A DNA stretch of 64,000 bases from Chloroflexota bacterium (GTDB lineage Bacteria; Chloroflexota; UBA11872), in contig JAPOVQ010000011.1 of the NCBI GenBank assembly GCA_026708035.1, forward strand, positions 1 to 64,000, read 5' to 3'. Both the position numbers and the translations under genes were made by a program. The notes under the pieces were generated by a model. The model was not told where the DNA came from. It saw nothing but the letters and a program-made list of their open reading frames with translations, and made no database searches. Below, one piece after another: positions 52,841-62,574 of the stretch. Each line of letters begins with the position of its first letter. Position 1 is the stretch's first letter.

Positions 52841-53617
52841 ATGAGCATCGCCAGCCGCGCGCTGCGCCGCCGGGCGATCAAGCAGCCGCCTGTCTTCGGG
52901 TGGCGGGGCCTTGTGGTCTATTCGTCGCTGCTGGTCCTGATGGCAGTGGCCCTCTACATGATCTTCATCTACGCGCCGGCGGAACGCGTGCAGGGCGACG
53001 CCCACCGTCTGCTCTACGGACACGTGGCGGTGGCGTGGCTCGCCTTCCTGGCCTTTGGCATCGTCGCCGTCGCCAGCGTGATGTACCTATGGCGGCGCAG
53101 CCCGCGATGGGACAGCCTGGCGGTGGCGTCCGCCGAGGTGGGAGTGCTCTTCACCACGCTCACCCTGATTAGCGGCTCCGTCTGGGGTCGCCACGTCTGG
53201 GGCGTCTGGTGGACCTGGGACCCGCGGCTCACGACGACGTTTGTGTTGTGGTTTATCTACGTGGCGTATCTGGCGCTGCGGATGTACATCGACAACGTCG
53301 ACACTCGCCGGCGCGTCGCCGCCATCTTCGGCATCGTGGGCTTCGTCGACGTGCCCATCGTGTGGTACTCCGTGGAATGGTGGCGCAGCCTGCACCCCGT
53401 GCAATCGGTCACCCGCGCCGGACTCACCTCCGAGATGGTGCTCACGATGCTGGTCACCGTGGTCGCGTTTACCGTCTTTTGCTTCGTGCTCATCCGCCAG
53501 CGTTATCTCTTAGAGCGTGCCAGCGACGAGGGAGAGGGTCTAAGAGATATCGTCCGCAATCGGTATGGCGAACTGCGGCAGACAGGCGCTACATCGGCGC
53601 CGGAGGCTGGGGAATGA
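52841..53617 (+). CDS. ccmC: CcmC haem lyase/transport protein
   Basis: The product is 258 residues from ATG 52841, with AGGGAG 8 bases upstream. Six membrane helices and the tryptophan-rich haem motif WGVWWTWDPRLTTT are present, with His residues around LLYGHVAV and SLHPVQS. CcmC presents haem to CcmE. It overlaps the small ccmD-like gene by 4 bases. Confidence 0.92.
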   Translation: MSIASRALRRRAIKQPPVFGWRGLVVYSSLLVLMAVALYMIFIYAPAERVQGDAHRLLYGHVAVAWLAFLAFGIVAVASVMYLWRRSPRWDSLAVASAEVGVLFTTLTLISGSVWGRHVWGVWWTWDPRLTTTFVLWFIYVAYLALRMYIDNVDTRRRVAAIFGIVGFVDVPIVWYSVEWWRSLHPVQSVTRAGLTSEMVLTMLVTVVAFTVFCFVLIRQRYLLERASDEGEGLRDIVRNRYGELRQTGATSAPEAGE

Positions 53618-53775
53618 CGCAAGAGCTGGTGTTTCTGTTCATCGGGTACGCGGTGATCTGGGTGCTGCTGTTCGGCTACCTGGTGTTCGTCACGGGGCGC
53701 ATCCGCGCCGTGCGCGACGCGGTCCGCGACATGCGCCAGGAGCTCGACGCTCAGCGCCGGGAGACCGCGGAGTAG
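53614..53775 (+). CDS. ccmD: CcmD-like small membrane protein
   Basis: The product is 53 residues: one membrane helix (FLFIGYAVIWVLLFGYLVFV) and a charged tail (RDAVRDMRQELDAQ). Size, topology and the place directly after ccmC match CcmD, which stabilises the CcmABC-CcmE complex. Primary sequence is too short to be decisive. Confidence 0.7.
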   Translation: MTQELVFLFIGYAVIWVLLFGYLVFVTGRIRAVRDAVRDMRQELDAQRRETAE

Positions 53776-53911
53776 CCTCGACATCACGCGACTTCCACCC
53801 GGCGGCGCCGGATACGTGCTCCGGCATTGGATCGGGTAAGTCGTTGCGGAGCCTCGGACAGGAATCCGACATCGCCGCCGTCACCTCTTCGTATTACGGG
53901 GAGCGGAGACC

Positions 53912-55909
53912 GTGATCGACCTGGTGGTAGTTGGTCGTCTGGCCCTCGGGCTGGCGTTCGGCGTCGCGGTGGTGCAGCTCACGATGAGCGGGCTGGCCGT
54001 TTGGCGGCGCAGTCCCGACTTCACGGACGCCGCGCGCAACGCCGCCGTCGTGCTGGCCGCCGTCGTAACTCTTGCCGTCGCCGCGCTCGCCGCCGGATTC
54101 CTTACCCAGGACTTTTCGATCGCTTTCGTGGCCGACACGTCCAGCCGCTCGATGCCGCTCGGCCTCACCATTTCCGCCCTATGGGGCGGACAGGAGGGCT
54201 CGCTGCTGTTCTGGGCCTGGGGGCTCAGTCTTTTCAGCGCCCTGGCGGCCTGGCGCATGTCCAGGCGCGACGAGGCGCTCGCGCCCTGGGGCATCGGCAC
54301 GCTGGCGGCCATCGCCCTCTTCTTCGTCGGCGTGCTCGTGTTCGTGTCGAGCCCGTTTCAGCGGCTCGTCGTTGCGCCGGTTGACGGCCGCGGGCTCAAT
54401 CCGCTGCTCTGGGATAGCGGCATGCAGGTCCACCCGCCGATGCTGCTGACGGGCTACATGTCCTTCACCATTCCGTTCGCCTTCGCGGCGGCCATGCTGG
54501 CCGCGGGCCGGCTTTCGCAGGATTGGTTGCGCGAGATGCGCAACTGGATGCTCGCGGCCTGGGCCATCCAGGGCGCCGGCCTGCTGCTCGGCGCGTGGTG
54601 GGCCTATCGCGTGCTGGGCTGGGGCGGCTATTGGGGCTGGGACCCGGTCGAGAATGTGGCGCTGCTTCCCTGGCTCGCGGCCACGGCCTACATCCACTCG
54701 GCGCTGGCGCAAGAGCGGCGCGGGCAACTCCGGGCATGGTCGGTGGGCCTGGTGCTGCTCGGATTCGCCCTGGCCGTTTTCGGCACGTTCGTCGTGCGCA
54801 GCGGGATTCTCACTTCGGTGCACTCGTTCGCGCTGTCGGACGTGGGACCGATCTTTCTCACCTTCGTCGGCATCGTGATGGTGATCGCCGTGCTGGCCTT
54901 TCTCTATCGGCTGCCCATGCTGCGCGCCCCCATGGCCATCGAGTCGCTGGCGTCCAAGGAAGCCGGCGTGCTGCTCAACAACCTGCTGCTCATGGCGGTG
55001 CTGGTGGCGGTGCTCTGGGGCACCGTGTTCCCGATCTTCTCCGAGCTGGTGCAGGGCGTACGCATCGCGGTCGGGCCGCCGTTCTACGCGCAGGTCACCG
55101 TGCCGTTGCTGCTGATCATGCTCGGGCTGCTGGGAATCGGCCCGCTGCTGGCCTGGCGGCGCACGACCGGGCGCGCGGCGTGGCGGGCCACGCGCTGGCC
55201 GATCGCGGTCACCGTCGTAGTCTCCGCCATTCTCCTCGCCGTGGGCATGCGCGCCGGGCTCGCCGTATTGGGATTCGGTCTGGCGGCTCTGATTGGAGCC
55301 GGAGCGTTGCTCGAGCTGTCGCGCAGCGTCCGCGCCCGAACACCTACATCAGCCAGAGAGCCGCGTGTCGCGCTCAGCCTGGTCGGCAGCCGGCGACGCC
55401 TGGGCAGTCACCTGGTGCATTTCAGCGTGGCGGTCTTTGCCATCGGGATCGTCGGCTCGGCGTCCTTTGGGCAGGAGAGCGCCGTGCGCCTGGCCCGGGG
55501 GGAATCCGCGACTGTCGACGGTCACACCGTGACGTTTCGCGGCCTGCGCCCGCTGTCGCAACCTGGATTGACCACCATTTACGCCGACCTCGACGTGGAG
55601 CGCGGCGATCAGCCGCCGGCGCGGCTCACGCCGTCGCGCCGCATTCACGCTGGCTGGGAAAACCAGCCCACGTCCGACGTCGCGATTCGCACCACGTTCC
55701 CCGCGCTCGACGATCTATACGTCCTGCTTGACGATTGGGAGCCCGACGGGTCGGTCGCCTCCTTCCGCATCCTGGTGAATCCGCTCGTGCCGTTGCTCTG
55801 GGTCGGCGGCGTGCTGTACGTCATTGGCGTGCTCGTGATCGCCTGGCCCACCGCCACACGGCAGCCGGCGCAAGCTCCGTCGCCCGCAGGGCATCCGGTG
55901 ACGCCGTGA
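53912..55909 (+). CDS. ccmF: CcmF cytochrome c haem lyase
   Basis: The product is 665 residues from GTG 53912. There are many membrane helices with the WWD haem motif (VLGWGGYWGWDPVENVALLPWL), HPPMLLTGYM near residue 170, and a large outside loop before the last helix. CcmF joins haem from holo-CcmE to apocytochromes with CcmH. It overlaps ccmH by 4 bases (GTGA). Confidence 0.93.
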   Translation: MIDLVVVGRLALGLAFGVAVVQLTMSGLAVWRRSPDFTDAARNAAVVLAAVVTLAVAALAAGFLTQDFSIAFVADTSSRSMPLGLTISALWGGQEGSLLFWAWGLSLFSALAAWRMSRRDEALAPWGIGTLAAIALFFVGVLVFVSSPFQRLVVAPVDGRGLNPLLWDSGMQVHPPMLLTGYMSFTIPFAFAAAMLAAGRLSQDWLREMRNWMLAAWAIQGAGLLLGAWWAYRVLGWGGYWGWDPVENVALLPWLAATAYIHSALAQERRGQLRAWSVGLVLLGFALAVFGTFVVRSGILTSVHSFALSDVGPIFLTFVGIVMVIAVLAFLYRLPMLRAPMAIESLASKEAGVLLNNLLLMAVLVAVLWGTVFPIFSELVQGVRIAVGPPFYAQVTVPLLLIMLGLLGIGPLLAWRRTTGRAAWRATRWPIAVTVVVSAILLAVGMRAGLAVLGFGLAALIGAGALLELSRSVRARTPTSAREPRVALSLVGSRRRLGSHLVHFSVAVFAIGIVGSASFGQESAVRLARGESATVDGHTVTFRGLRPLSQPGLTTIYADLDVERGDQPPARLTPSRRIHAGWENQPTSDVAIRTTFPALDDLYVLLDDWEPDGSVASFRILVNPLVPLLWVGGVLYVIGVLVIAWPTATRQPAQAPSPAGHPVTP

Positions 55910-56382
55910 ACCTGCGCGCTGCCTTTGTGCTGACGCTTGTCATTGCGAGCCTCGGCGTCGCGGTCGTCTACGCCGACGAGAACGATGCCGACGCGTTGTA
56001 TGCCCGCCAATCGCGCATCGCCGACCAGTTGGACTGCCCGGTATGCCAGGGCCAATCGGTCAAGGAGTCCAACGCCCCGTTGGCCCAGCAGATGCGCGCG
56101 CTCATCAACGAGAAAATTGGCGACGGCGCATCAGACGAGGAGATATTCGACTTCTTCGAGACGCGTTACGGCGTCGGCGTTCTGCGCGACCCGCCGAAGC
56201 AGGGCCTGGCGCTGGGCGTGTGGCTGGGACCGATCATCGCCGCCGCGGCGGGCGTCCTGGCCGTGGGAGTGGTGCTGCTGCGACGCCGACCGCAACCGAT
56301 CCCGCAGGCCGACGTCAGCCTGCGGGAACTCGAGGACCGGATCGACCGGCTGCGGCAGCCGCCCAACGGCGAGCGCGCGTGA
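55906..56382 (+). CDS. ccmH: CcmH apocytochrome thioredoxin-like protein
   Basis: The product is 158 residues from GTG 55906. A signal peptide, the redox motif LDCPVCQGQSVKESNA, ETRYGVGVLRDPP and a C-terminal membrane helix match the CcmH/CycL family. It keeps the CxxCH cysteines of apocytochromes reduced for haem attachment. A charged tail follows the helix. Confidence 0.9.
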   Translation: MNLRAAFVLTLVIASLGVAVVYADENDADALYARQSRIADQLDCPVCQGQSVKESNAPLAQQMRALINEKIGDGASDEEIFDFFETRYGVGVLRDPPKQGLALGVWLGPIIAAAAGVLAVGVVLLRRRPQPIPQADVSLRELEDRIDRLRQPPNGERA

Positions 56383-57632
56383 CGCCGGTCGTCCTGCTGG
56401 TCGGCCTGACCCTTGTCGCCCTTGGCGGGCTGGCCTGGGTCTCGACGCCGCTGCTGCGCGACACGGCCCACCGCGTCCGTTCGCGCCGCCCGGCGCTGAG
56501 CGATGAGGTGCAGCGGTCCCTGGACTTGATGACCGACCTTGATCTCGAGCGCCTTCGCGGCGCCATCAGCGACGCCGAGCACGCCGAGCTTTCGGCGGAG
56601 ACGCGGCGTCAGGCTGCGCTGGAGCTCGGGGCGCACGAAAGGCGGCGCGCCCGCGCCGAGGCGCAGGTCGAGCATTTGCTCGCCGATCAGTCGGCAGTGC
56701 CCGAGCGCATCCCGGCCAGCCCGCCGCCAGCATCGGCGCGACGCCCGCTCGTCTGGCTGCTCACTGGGGCAACGTTGGTCGTGGGGCTTGTCGCGGTGGT
56801 CCTGGTCGTGACCTTCGGCTCGCGTGAGGGCATCGGAGAGCAAACCGCCGTAGGAAGCGTGGGGGTTACGGCAATCAGCGCCGTGGCAACCTCGCCGACC
56901 GACGCCGACACCCTGGTCGCCGCGCACCCGTCGGGGCTGCAGGTCAGCCGCGATGGCGGGGCCACCTGGCAGCCCGCCGACTTTCCGCACGCAACGAGCA
57001 CGGTGGCCGCGACCCGCACCGGCTTCGTCGCCATCACCGACGAAGGCCCGTTTCGCGGAGACGGTGCAGCAGCCAACTGGTCCCCCGAGGCGTCGTCGCT
57101 TGACGTGGCGTGGCTTGCGTCCGCCGGCCTTTCTGGTTTGCTGGCGGCAATCGACGGCGCTGGGGCATTCCAGGTCTCGGACGACGACGGCGCGACCTGG
57201 CGGCCGCTGCCGATCGTTGCGCCGCCGAACGTGACTGGGATGGCCGTCGTCGAGCAGCCGGTACTACAGATCGTGGTGAGCATCTCCACCGAAGGCGTGC
57301 TGGCAGCGGGCTTGGACGGAACCTGGCGCAGCGCCAACGGATTCGTGAACGGGGCGCTGCCGACCGTCAACGTGCGCTCGCTGCACTACGAGCCGGATAG
57401 CGGCGACCAGTATGTGTCCCCCACCGGCCAGGAATTCCGGGGCGCCGTCTACGTCGCCACCGACGCCGGGGTCTTCAAGTCCGTCGACGGCATGCAGTCC
57501 TGGAACCGCCTGACACTCGCCGCCGACATCGTCGTCGTCACCGGCAGCGCCGCCGCGCCGCGCGAGCTCTATGCCATCGCCCGCGACGGCACCGTGTTTC
57601 GCAGCCGCGATCTGGGCGCGTCATGGGGCTAG
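56379..57632 (+). CDS. CcmI-like membrane region fused to an Asp-box beta-propeller
   Basis: The product is 417 residues from GTG 56379, overlapping ccmH. The first 110 residues (one helix, then an acidic helical segment with LERLRGAISDAEHAELSAET) resemble CcmI-type proteins in layout. A second helix (about 128-150) leads to an outside domain with four Asp-box-like repeats (SRDGGATW, SDDDGATW, SVDGMQSW, SRDLGASW), as in sialidase/sortilin-type propellers. CcmI normally has TPR repeats as its outer domain for gripping apocytochromes. Here a propeller may replace it. Confidence 0.7.
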   Translation: MTPVVLLVGLTLVALGGLAWVSTPLLRDTAHRVRSRRPALSDEVQRSLDLMTDLDLERLRGAISDAEHAELSAETRRQAALELGAHERRRARAEAQVEHLLADQSAVPERIPASPPPASARRPLVWLLTGATLVVGLVAVVLVVTFGSREGIGEQTAVGSVGVTAISAVATSPTDADTLVAAHPSGLQVSRDGGATWQPADFPHATSTVAATRTGFVAITDEGPFRGDGAAANWSPEASSLDVAWLASAGLSGLLAAIDGAGAFQVSDDDGATWRPLPIVAPPNVTGMAVVEQPVLQIVVSISTEGVLAAGLDGTWRSANGFVNGALPTVNVRSLHYEPDSGDQYVSPTGQEFRGAVYVATDAGVFKSVDGMQSWNRLTLAADIVVVTGSAAAPRELYAIARDGTVFRSRDLGASWG

Positions 57633-58831
57633 CGATCACCGCCGCGGCTCGCCGGACGCTGCCGCGATTGCTTGCCGCTGCAGCGGTGCTCTTCGTCATG
57701 CTGGCCGCGTCCTGGCAACCGGCAGGCGCCCAGGATCAGGGAGTGATTCACGGCACCGTGGTCAACGGCACGTCCGGCGCCGCCGTTCCCGCCGATCTGG
57801 TCGTGGCGCTAGTCGGGCGTCGCGGCCCCGACGCGCTGCCCACTCGCACGACCGGTGTGAATCCGGACGGCACGTTCGCCTTCACCCGACTCCCGACCAC
57901 GGCGGATGCGGCCTACTTCGCCCACGTGGACTTCGGCGGCGTGTCGTACGCCACGGACGGGATCAGGTTCGAGGGCCGCGCGGAAGTCGAAACCACCCTC
58001 ACGATCCACGAGTCCACCGGCCAGAACCCGGGCATCGCCCTGCATTCCGTGTCGCGGCTCCTGCGGCATCAAACCGCCGACGCCATCGCCATCCTCGACG
58101 TGATCGACGTCTTCGTTCCCGGCGACCGAACGTTCCTGCCAGCGGCCTCGACGACGGCCCCGCCGCCGCTGCGGTTCGCCGTGCCCGACGGCGCGTTCGG
58201 CCTCCAGCCCGTGAGCGGATTCAGCTCGAATGAGCTGGTCATCGGGGGACCGGGATTCGCCGTGCTGGCTCCGCTGCGACCCGGAGTCACCACCATCGCC
58301 TACGCCTATCAGCTTCGACTCGTCGATGGCGCGGCCACGTTCGACTGGCTGATCGGGCTGCCGGCGGGCGTCGTACGGCTGTTGAGCGAGCAGGAGGTGT
58401 TGGTGACGAATCCGCAGGGGTTGGCGCCGCAAGACGCCACTTCGTTTGCCGGGATCGCCGTGGACCGATGGGAGGCCCGCGATGTCGTCGCCCGGACGAC
58501 GTTCGCCATCGAGGTTTCGGACACCACGCTGCCCGGCATCGTGCGCGCCATTCGCACCACCACGGCCGACCGTTGGGCGCTCATTGCCGCCGGAGGCGCC
58601 ATGGCACTGACGCTCATCGTCGCGGCGCAGCGCCGCGTCTGGCGCGCGCGCCCCGCGCCGGACGATCTCGCGCGAGCGCGGCGATTGCTGGCGGATCTGC
58701 AGCGCCCGAATCAGGATTCCCGCGCTGAGCAATCGGCGATGCGCGAGGAGCTGGTCGAGCTGATCGAGCGCCGCCCCGACCTCGCCGCCGAGCTGCGCCG
58801 CGACCGAGCGGCAAACGGCCCCACGCCCTAG
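57623..58831 (+). CDS. Secreted/membrane protein with carboxypeptidase regulatory-like domain
   Basis: The product is 402 residues. A signal peptide (cleavage near AGA-Q) precedes an Ig-like regulatory domain (GVIHGTVVNGTSGAAVP, then NPDGTFAFTRLPT), a long beta-rich region, one membrane helix near residue 320, and a cytoplasmic helical tail (DDLARARRLLADLQ, then EELVELIERRPDL). It overlaps the preceding gene by 10 bases, so it belongs to the ccm operon. It could be an accessory factor. Function unknown. Confidence 0.65.
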   Translation: MGLAITAAARRTLPRLLAAAAVLFVMLAASWQPAGAQDQGVIHGTVVNGTSGAAVPADLVVALVGRRGPDALPTRTTGVNPDGTFAFTRLPTTADAAYFAHVDFGGVSYATDGIRFEGRAEVETTLTIHESTGQNPGIALHSVSRLLRHQTADAIAILDVIDVFVPGDRTFLPAASTTAPPPLRFAVPDGAFGLQPVSGFSSNELVIGGPGFAVLAPLRPGVTTIAYAYQLRLVDGAATFDWLIGLPAGVVRLLSEQEVLVTNPQGLAPQDATSFAGIAVDRWEARDVVARTTFAIEVSDTTLPGIVRAIRTTTADRWALIAAGGAMALTLIVAAQRRVWRARPAPDDLARARRLLADLQRPNQDSRAEQSAMREELVELIERRPDLAAELRRDRAANGPTP

Positions 58832-58860
58832 CTTTGCGGGGCGCTGACTAGCTACCTACC

Positions 58861-60660
58861 ATGAGCGCCGTGGACGAACTGCAGCACGACGTGCTCGTCA
58901 TTGGCGGCGGTGGCGCCGGCCTTCGCGCCGCCATCGCCGTGGCCCAAGAGCACCCCGACCTCAGCATCGGCATCGTGTCCAAGGTCTACCCGATGCGCAG
59001 TCACACCGTCGCCGCCGAGGGCGGCATGGCGGCGGTAATCAAGGACAATGACAGCGCCGAGGACCACATCTACGACACCATCAGCGGCTCGGACTGGCTG
59101 GCGGACCAGGACGCCGTCGAGATGTTCGTCGAGGAAGCCCCCCGCGAGCTGATCCAGCTCGAGCACTGGGGCTGCCCCTGGTCCCGCGAGGCGACCGGTC
59201 ACGTGGCGGTGCGGCCGTTCGGCGGCATGAAGCTGCAACGCACCTGGTTCGCCACCGACAAGACCGGCTTTCACGTCCTGCACAGCCTGTTCCAAACCTG
59301 TTTGCAGTTCTCGTCCATCACGCGCTACGACGAGTGGTTCGCGACCAAGCTGCTCGTGGACGACGGCCGGTGCCAGGGCTGCACGGCCATCGAGTTGCGC
59401 ACCGGTCAGCTGCGGCCCATCTACGCCAAGTCAGTGATCATCGCCACGGGCGGCTTCGGGCGCATCTTCCCCTTCACCACCAACGGCGCCATCAAGACCG
59501 GCGACGGCCTGGCCATGGCCTATCGCGCCGGCGTGGCGCTCAAGGACATGGAGTTCGTGCAGTACCACCCCACCGGCCTGCCGGGCACCGGCATCCTCAT
59601 CACCGAGGCGTCGCGCGGGGAAGGCGGCGTGCTCCGGAACAACAAGGGCGAGCGATACCTGGCTGACTACGACCTGGGCGAACCGCTGCCGCTGGACGAT
59701 CCGCGGCACCCGCAACTGCGAACCATGGAGCTCGGTCCGCGCGACCGGTTGTCGCAAGCGTTCATCAAGGAGCAGGAGAAGGGGAACACCTACTCGGGGA
59801 CTTACGGCGACTACGTGCACCTGGACATCCAGCACCTCGGCGAACACCGCATCGACACCAAGCTCCCGTTCGTGCGCGAGCTGGCCCGGAATTACGGCGG
59901 CATCGACCCCGTCACGGAGTCGATTCCGGTGCGGCCGGTGGTGCACTACATGATGGGCGGCATCGACACCGACATCGAGGCCGCAACGAGCCTCCCCGGG
60001 CTATATGCGGCAGGCGAGTGCGCGTGCGTGAGCATCAACGGCGCCAACCGGCTCGGTTCGAACTCGCTCACCGAGCTGGTGGTCTTCGGCGCGCGCGCCG
60101 GGCGCAATGCCGCCAATTTCGCAAGCACGTCCGATCCGGCGGCGGTTGATCGCTTGGAGTCGCAGGTCGACGCGGAGCGAGCCCGCATCCGGCGCATCCT
60201 CGAACAGCCGTCCGGCGGCGAGCGGGTCGCGGAGCTGCGGCGCGATATGACCTCGACCATGGAGGAAGGCGCCGGCATCTACCGCACGCAGGAGGGAATC
60301 GAGCAGACCTACGCCACCCTCAGTGACCTGCGCGAGCGCTTTGGCCGCGTCGATCTCGACGACCGCACCAACGTCTACAACACCGACCTCATCAGCGCGC
60401 TGGAGCTCGACTACATGCTCGACATTTCGTTGGCCCTGGCCGCGAGCGCCCGCGACCGCACCGAATCGCGTGGATCGCACCAGCGCACCGACCACCCCGA
60501 CCGGGACGACGAGCACTTCCTGAAACATTCACTCGCGTCGCGCGGAGACGACGGCACGCCCGCGGTGTCCTTCAGCGACGTGGTGATTACCAAGTGGCCT
60601 CCCGGATCGCGGACCTACGGATCCTCCGATCAAGCAAAGGCGGCGAAGTCCGAATCATGA
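58861..60660 (+). CDS. sdhA: Succinate dehydrogenase/fumarate reductase flavoprotein subunit
   Basis: The product is 599 residues. The FAD Rossmann motif ([14 protein letters not shown]), the flavin-linking His in [12 protein letters not shown], and active-site stretches such as [21 protein letters not shown] and [11 protein letters not shown] are all visible. It oxidises succinate or reduces fumarate on the inner side. Its 3' end overlaps the iron-sulfur gene by 4 bases. The anchors downstream are of the Frd type. Confidence 0.93.
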   Translation: MSAVDELQHDVLVIGGGGAGLRAAIAVAQEHPDLSIGIVSKVYPMRSHTVAAEGGMAAVIKDNDSAEDHIYDTISGSDWLADQDAVEMFVEEAPRELIQLEHWGCPWSREATGHVAVRPFGGMKLQRTWFATDKTGFHVLHSLFQTCLQFSSITRYDEWFATKLLVDDGRCQGCTAIELRTGQLRPIYAKSVIIATGGFGRIFPFTTNGAIKTGDGLAMAYRAGVALKDMEFVQYHPTGLPGTGILITEASRGEGGVLRNNKGERYLADYDLGEPLPLDDPRHPQLRTMELGPRDRLSQAFIKEQEKGNTYSGTYGDYVHLDIQHLGEHRIDTKLPFVRELARNYGGIDPVTESIPVRPVVHYMMGGIDTDIEAATSLPGLYAAGECACVSINGANRLGSNSLTELVVFGARAGRNAANFASTSDPAAVDRLESQVDAERARIRRILEQPSGGERVAELRRDMTSTMEEGAGIYRTQEGIEQTYATLSDLRERFGRVDLDDRTNVYNTDLISALELDYMLDISLALAASARDRTESRGSHQRTDHPDRDDEHFLKHSLASRGDDGTPAVSFSDVVITKWPPGSRTYGSSDQAKAAKSES

Positions 60661-61415
60661 GCACGGCCATCGAGACGACGATCCAGTTCGAGGTCTTTCG
60701 CTACCAACCGGATTGGGACGAGCCGACCTATCAGCTCTACGACGTGCCCTACCGCGAGGACTGGGTGGTGCTGGACGCGCTCAACTACATCAAGGACACG
60801 ATCGACGGGTCGCTGACCTATCGCTGGTCGTGTCGGATGGGGGTCTGCGGCTCGTGCGGGGCCATGGTCAACGGCTACCCCAAGCTCACCTGCGCGGCGT
60901 TCCTCTCGGAGTACATGCCGGGGCCGATCCGGGTCGAGCCGCTGGTCAACTTCAACGTCGAGCGCGATCTGGTGACCAGCATCGAAGGGTTCATGGAGAA
61001 GCTGGAGAGTGTCCAGCCGTGGATCATCCGCGAGGACGGCGCCACGGACGACCTTAAGTCTGAATACCTGCAGACGCCGAACCAGCACGCCGCCTATCAG
61101 CAGTTCAGCATGTGCATCAACTGCCTGCTCTGCTATGCCGCCTGTCCGGTTTCCTCGCATAGCGACGAGTTCATCGGTCCGGCGGCGCTGGCGCTGGCCC
61201 AGCGTTACAACCTCGACACGCGTGACGAGGGCGTGGAGCAGCGCCGCGACGTCATCCTCAAGGACGAGGGGATCTGGGAATGCTCGTTCGTGGGCGAGTG
61301 CTCCGCCGTCTGCCCCAAGCACGTGGACCCCGCCGGCGCCATTCAGCAGGCCAAGATGACCGGCGCCATCGACTACTACCGGCGGCTGCTCATGCCGTGG
61401 ACGGTGAAGTCTTGA
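60657..61415 (+). CDS. sdhB: Succinate dehydrogenase/fumarate reductase iron-sulfur subunit
   Basis: The product is 252 residues from ATG 60657. The 2Fe-2S cluster ligands are in [21 protein letters not shown]. The 4Fe-4S and 3Fe-4S ligands are in [13 protein letters not shown] and [17 protein letters not shown]. It carries electrons between FAD and quinone. Start and stop overlap both neighbours by 4 bases. Confidence 0.93.
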   Translation: MSTAIETTIQFEVFRYQPDWDEPTYQLYDVPYREDWVVLDALNYIKDTIDGSLTYRWSCRMGVCGSCGAMVNGYPKLTCAAFLSEYMPGPIRVEPLVNFNVERDLVTSIEGFMEKLESVQPWIIREDGATDDLKSEYLQTPNQHAAYQQFSMCINCLLCYAACPVSSHSDEFIGPAALALAQRYNLDTRDEGVEQRRDVILKDEGIWECSFVGECSAVCPKHVDPAGAIQQAKMTGAIDYYRRLLMPWTVKS

Positions 61416-61807
61416 CGCAGCCGTTATTCCGCTCGTTGGGATGGACGTGGTGGACCAAGCGGCCCTCGTACCTGCTGGTGTTTCTGCGCGAAACCTCGTC
61501 GGTGTTCATCGCCGTGCAGGTCGTGCTCGTGCTCGTGCTGCTGCACAAGGCCGGTCAGCCGGCGGCCGACTACCAGGCGTACCTGGACTTTCTGTGGAAT
61601 CCGGGCATGGTCGTGTTCCATGTCGTCTCGATCGTCTTCGCGCTGTTGCACACCTACACCTGGTTCAACCTGCTGCCGTCGACGATTGCGATTCGGATCA
61701 TGGGCCGGCGCATTCCCGCGCTGCTGCTCGTGGCGCCGCAGTTCGGCGCGTGGGTCGTGGTGACCGGGCTGATCATCGCCTGGGTCTGGTGGGTCGGCGC
61801 AGGATGA
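61412..61807 (+). CDS. frdC: Fumarate reductase membrane anchor FrdC-like
   Basis: The product is 131 residues from TTG 61412. Three membrane helices and the start W-TKRPSYLLVFLRETSSVFIA (Glu in the first helix) match FrdC, and LLHTYTWFNLLPST carries the conserved His. It binds quinone with FrdD and lacks the haem ligands expected in the SdhC class. The TTG start gives a 4-base overlap with sdhB. Confidence 0.85.
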   Translation: MTQPLFRSLGWTWWTKRPSYLLVFLRETSSVFIAVQVVLVLVLLHKAGQPAADYQAYLDFLWNPGMVVFHVVSIVFALLHTYTWFNLLPSTIAIRIMGRRIPALLLVAPQFGAWVVVTGLIIAWVWWVGAG

Positions 61808-62166
61808 GGGGCCGGTCGCACGAGCCGATCTGGTGGTCGCTCTTCGGCATGGGCGGGATCATCGCCGCCGTGTTCGTTCCGGTCATGATCTTCGTCACCG
61901 GCATCGGCGGCGCCGTCGGATTGGAGACGGTTGCTGGAGCTTTTGCCCACGGCGAGGACGGCATCGGCGCGCTGTTGCGGCATGCGCCCGTGCGGGCGGT
62001 CCTGGGCCTGATCCTGGCGCTGGCCACGGTGCACGCCGCGCACCGCATCCGGCACACGCTGATCGACCTGCACGTGCACGCCCCGCCCGTGGTGCTCATC
62101 GCCGCGAGCTATGGCGCGGCAGCAGTCGTCAGCGCGCTGATAGCCATCGTCCTGGCGCTCTTCTAG
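61804..62166 (+). CDS. frdD: Fumarate reductase membrane anchor FrdD-like
   Basis: The product is 120 residues from ATG 61804. Three membrane helices are present, with EPIWWSLFGMGGIIAAVFVP near the start and HAAHRIRHTLIDLHVH before the last helix, as in FrdD. It completes a four-gene operon with 4-base overlaps throughout. The direction of the reaction in vivo cannot be told from sequence. Confidence 0.85.
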   Translation: MRGRSHEPIWWSLFGMGGIIAAVFVPVMIFVTGIGGAVGLETVAGAFAHGEDGIGALLRHAPVRAVLGLILALATVHAAHRIRHTLIDLHVHAPPVVLIAASYGAAAVVSALIAIVLALF

Positions 62167-62183
62167 GACCGCCCCAACCAGAT

Positions 62184-62214
62184 TCCGGTGGCCCGCGCTG
62201 CGTGCAGCGTGGGA
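62184..62214. repeat. Dispersed palindromic repeat, copy 2
   Basis: The sequence runs from TTCCGGTGGCCCGCGCTG to GTGCAGCGTGGGA. It matches the copy at 22272-22301 with few differences and keeps the self-complementary CCCGCGCTGCG/TGCAGCGTGGG core with changes on each arm. It lies just after frdD. Confidence 0.65.
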
Positions 62215-62403
62215 GGGTAGACGCCCGATGGCCGAGACAAGCTCCGACCCCGATTCCCGTATCAGGCATGGAGCTGGAATCTCGGCCCCACCCGGCGCCC
62301 CGTCCGCGTAGGGGCGCCCCTCGTGGGCGCCCAAGGGTAGCCACAAACGAGCAAAGGGCAGCCACAAGGGCTGCCCCTACACCGACCTCGTCTTGCCTGC
62401 GTG

Positions 62404-62429
62404 GTGGCCTGCGCTGCGTGCAGCGTGGG
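62404..62429. repeat. Dispersed palindromic repeat, copy 3 (short)
   Basis: The sequence runs from GTGGCCTGCGCTGCG to TGCAGCGTGGG. It shares the core of copies 1 and 2 but with a changed left arm and no CCGG flank. Confidence 0.55.
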
Positions 62430-62574
62430 TCCCTCCGGGGCCGATCGAGGTCGTCCAAAGCCCCAGGCGGCGCTTCGGGGGACACACTCCGCCCGAGCGC
62501 ACTAGCCGATGCCGGTCAGTATCGGCAACAATGCACCCGAACTCGCCGTCCTCGCCCCAGAACGGAGCGCTCTC

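Larger units (their letters stand above)
62167..62508. other. Repeat-rich spacer before the cox-like operon
   Basis: This 342-base spacer has no gene. It holds two copies of the dispersed palindrome (62184-62214 and 62404-62429) and two GC-rich hairpins, one built of GGGCGCCC blocks (62312-62332) and one with stem GGGCAGCC (62356-62376). A GTAGGGGC-type edge links the hairpins to the 36.1 kb palindrome. It probably contains the terminator of frdD and the promoter of the next operon. Confidence 0.5.

Noticed and set aside
52118-53023. 301-codon minus-strand frame under ccmAB and ccmC
   Set aside because: The product is Gln/Arg/His-rich and antisense to two well-supported genes.
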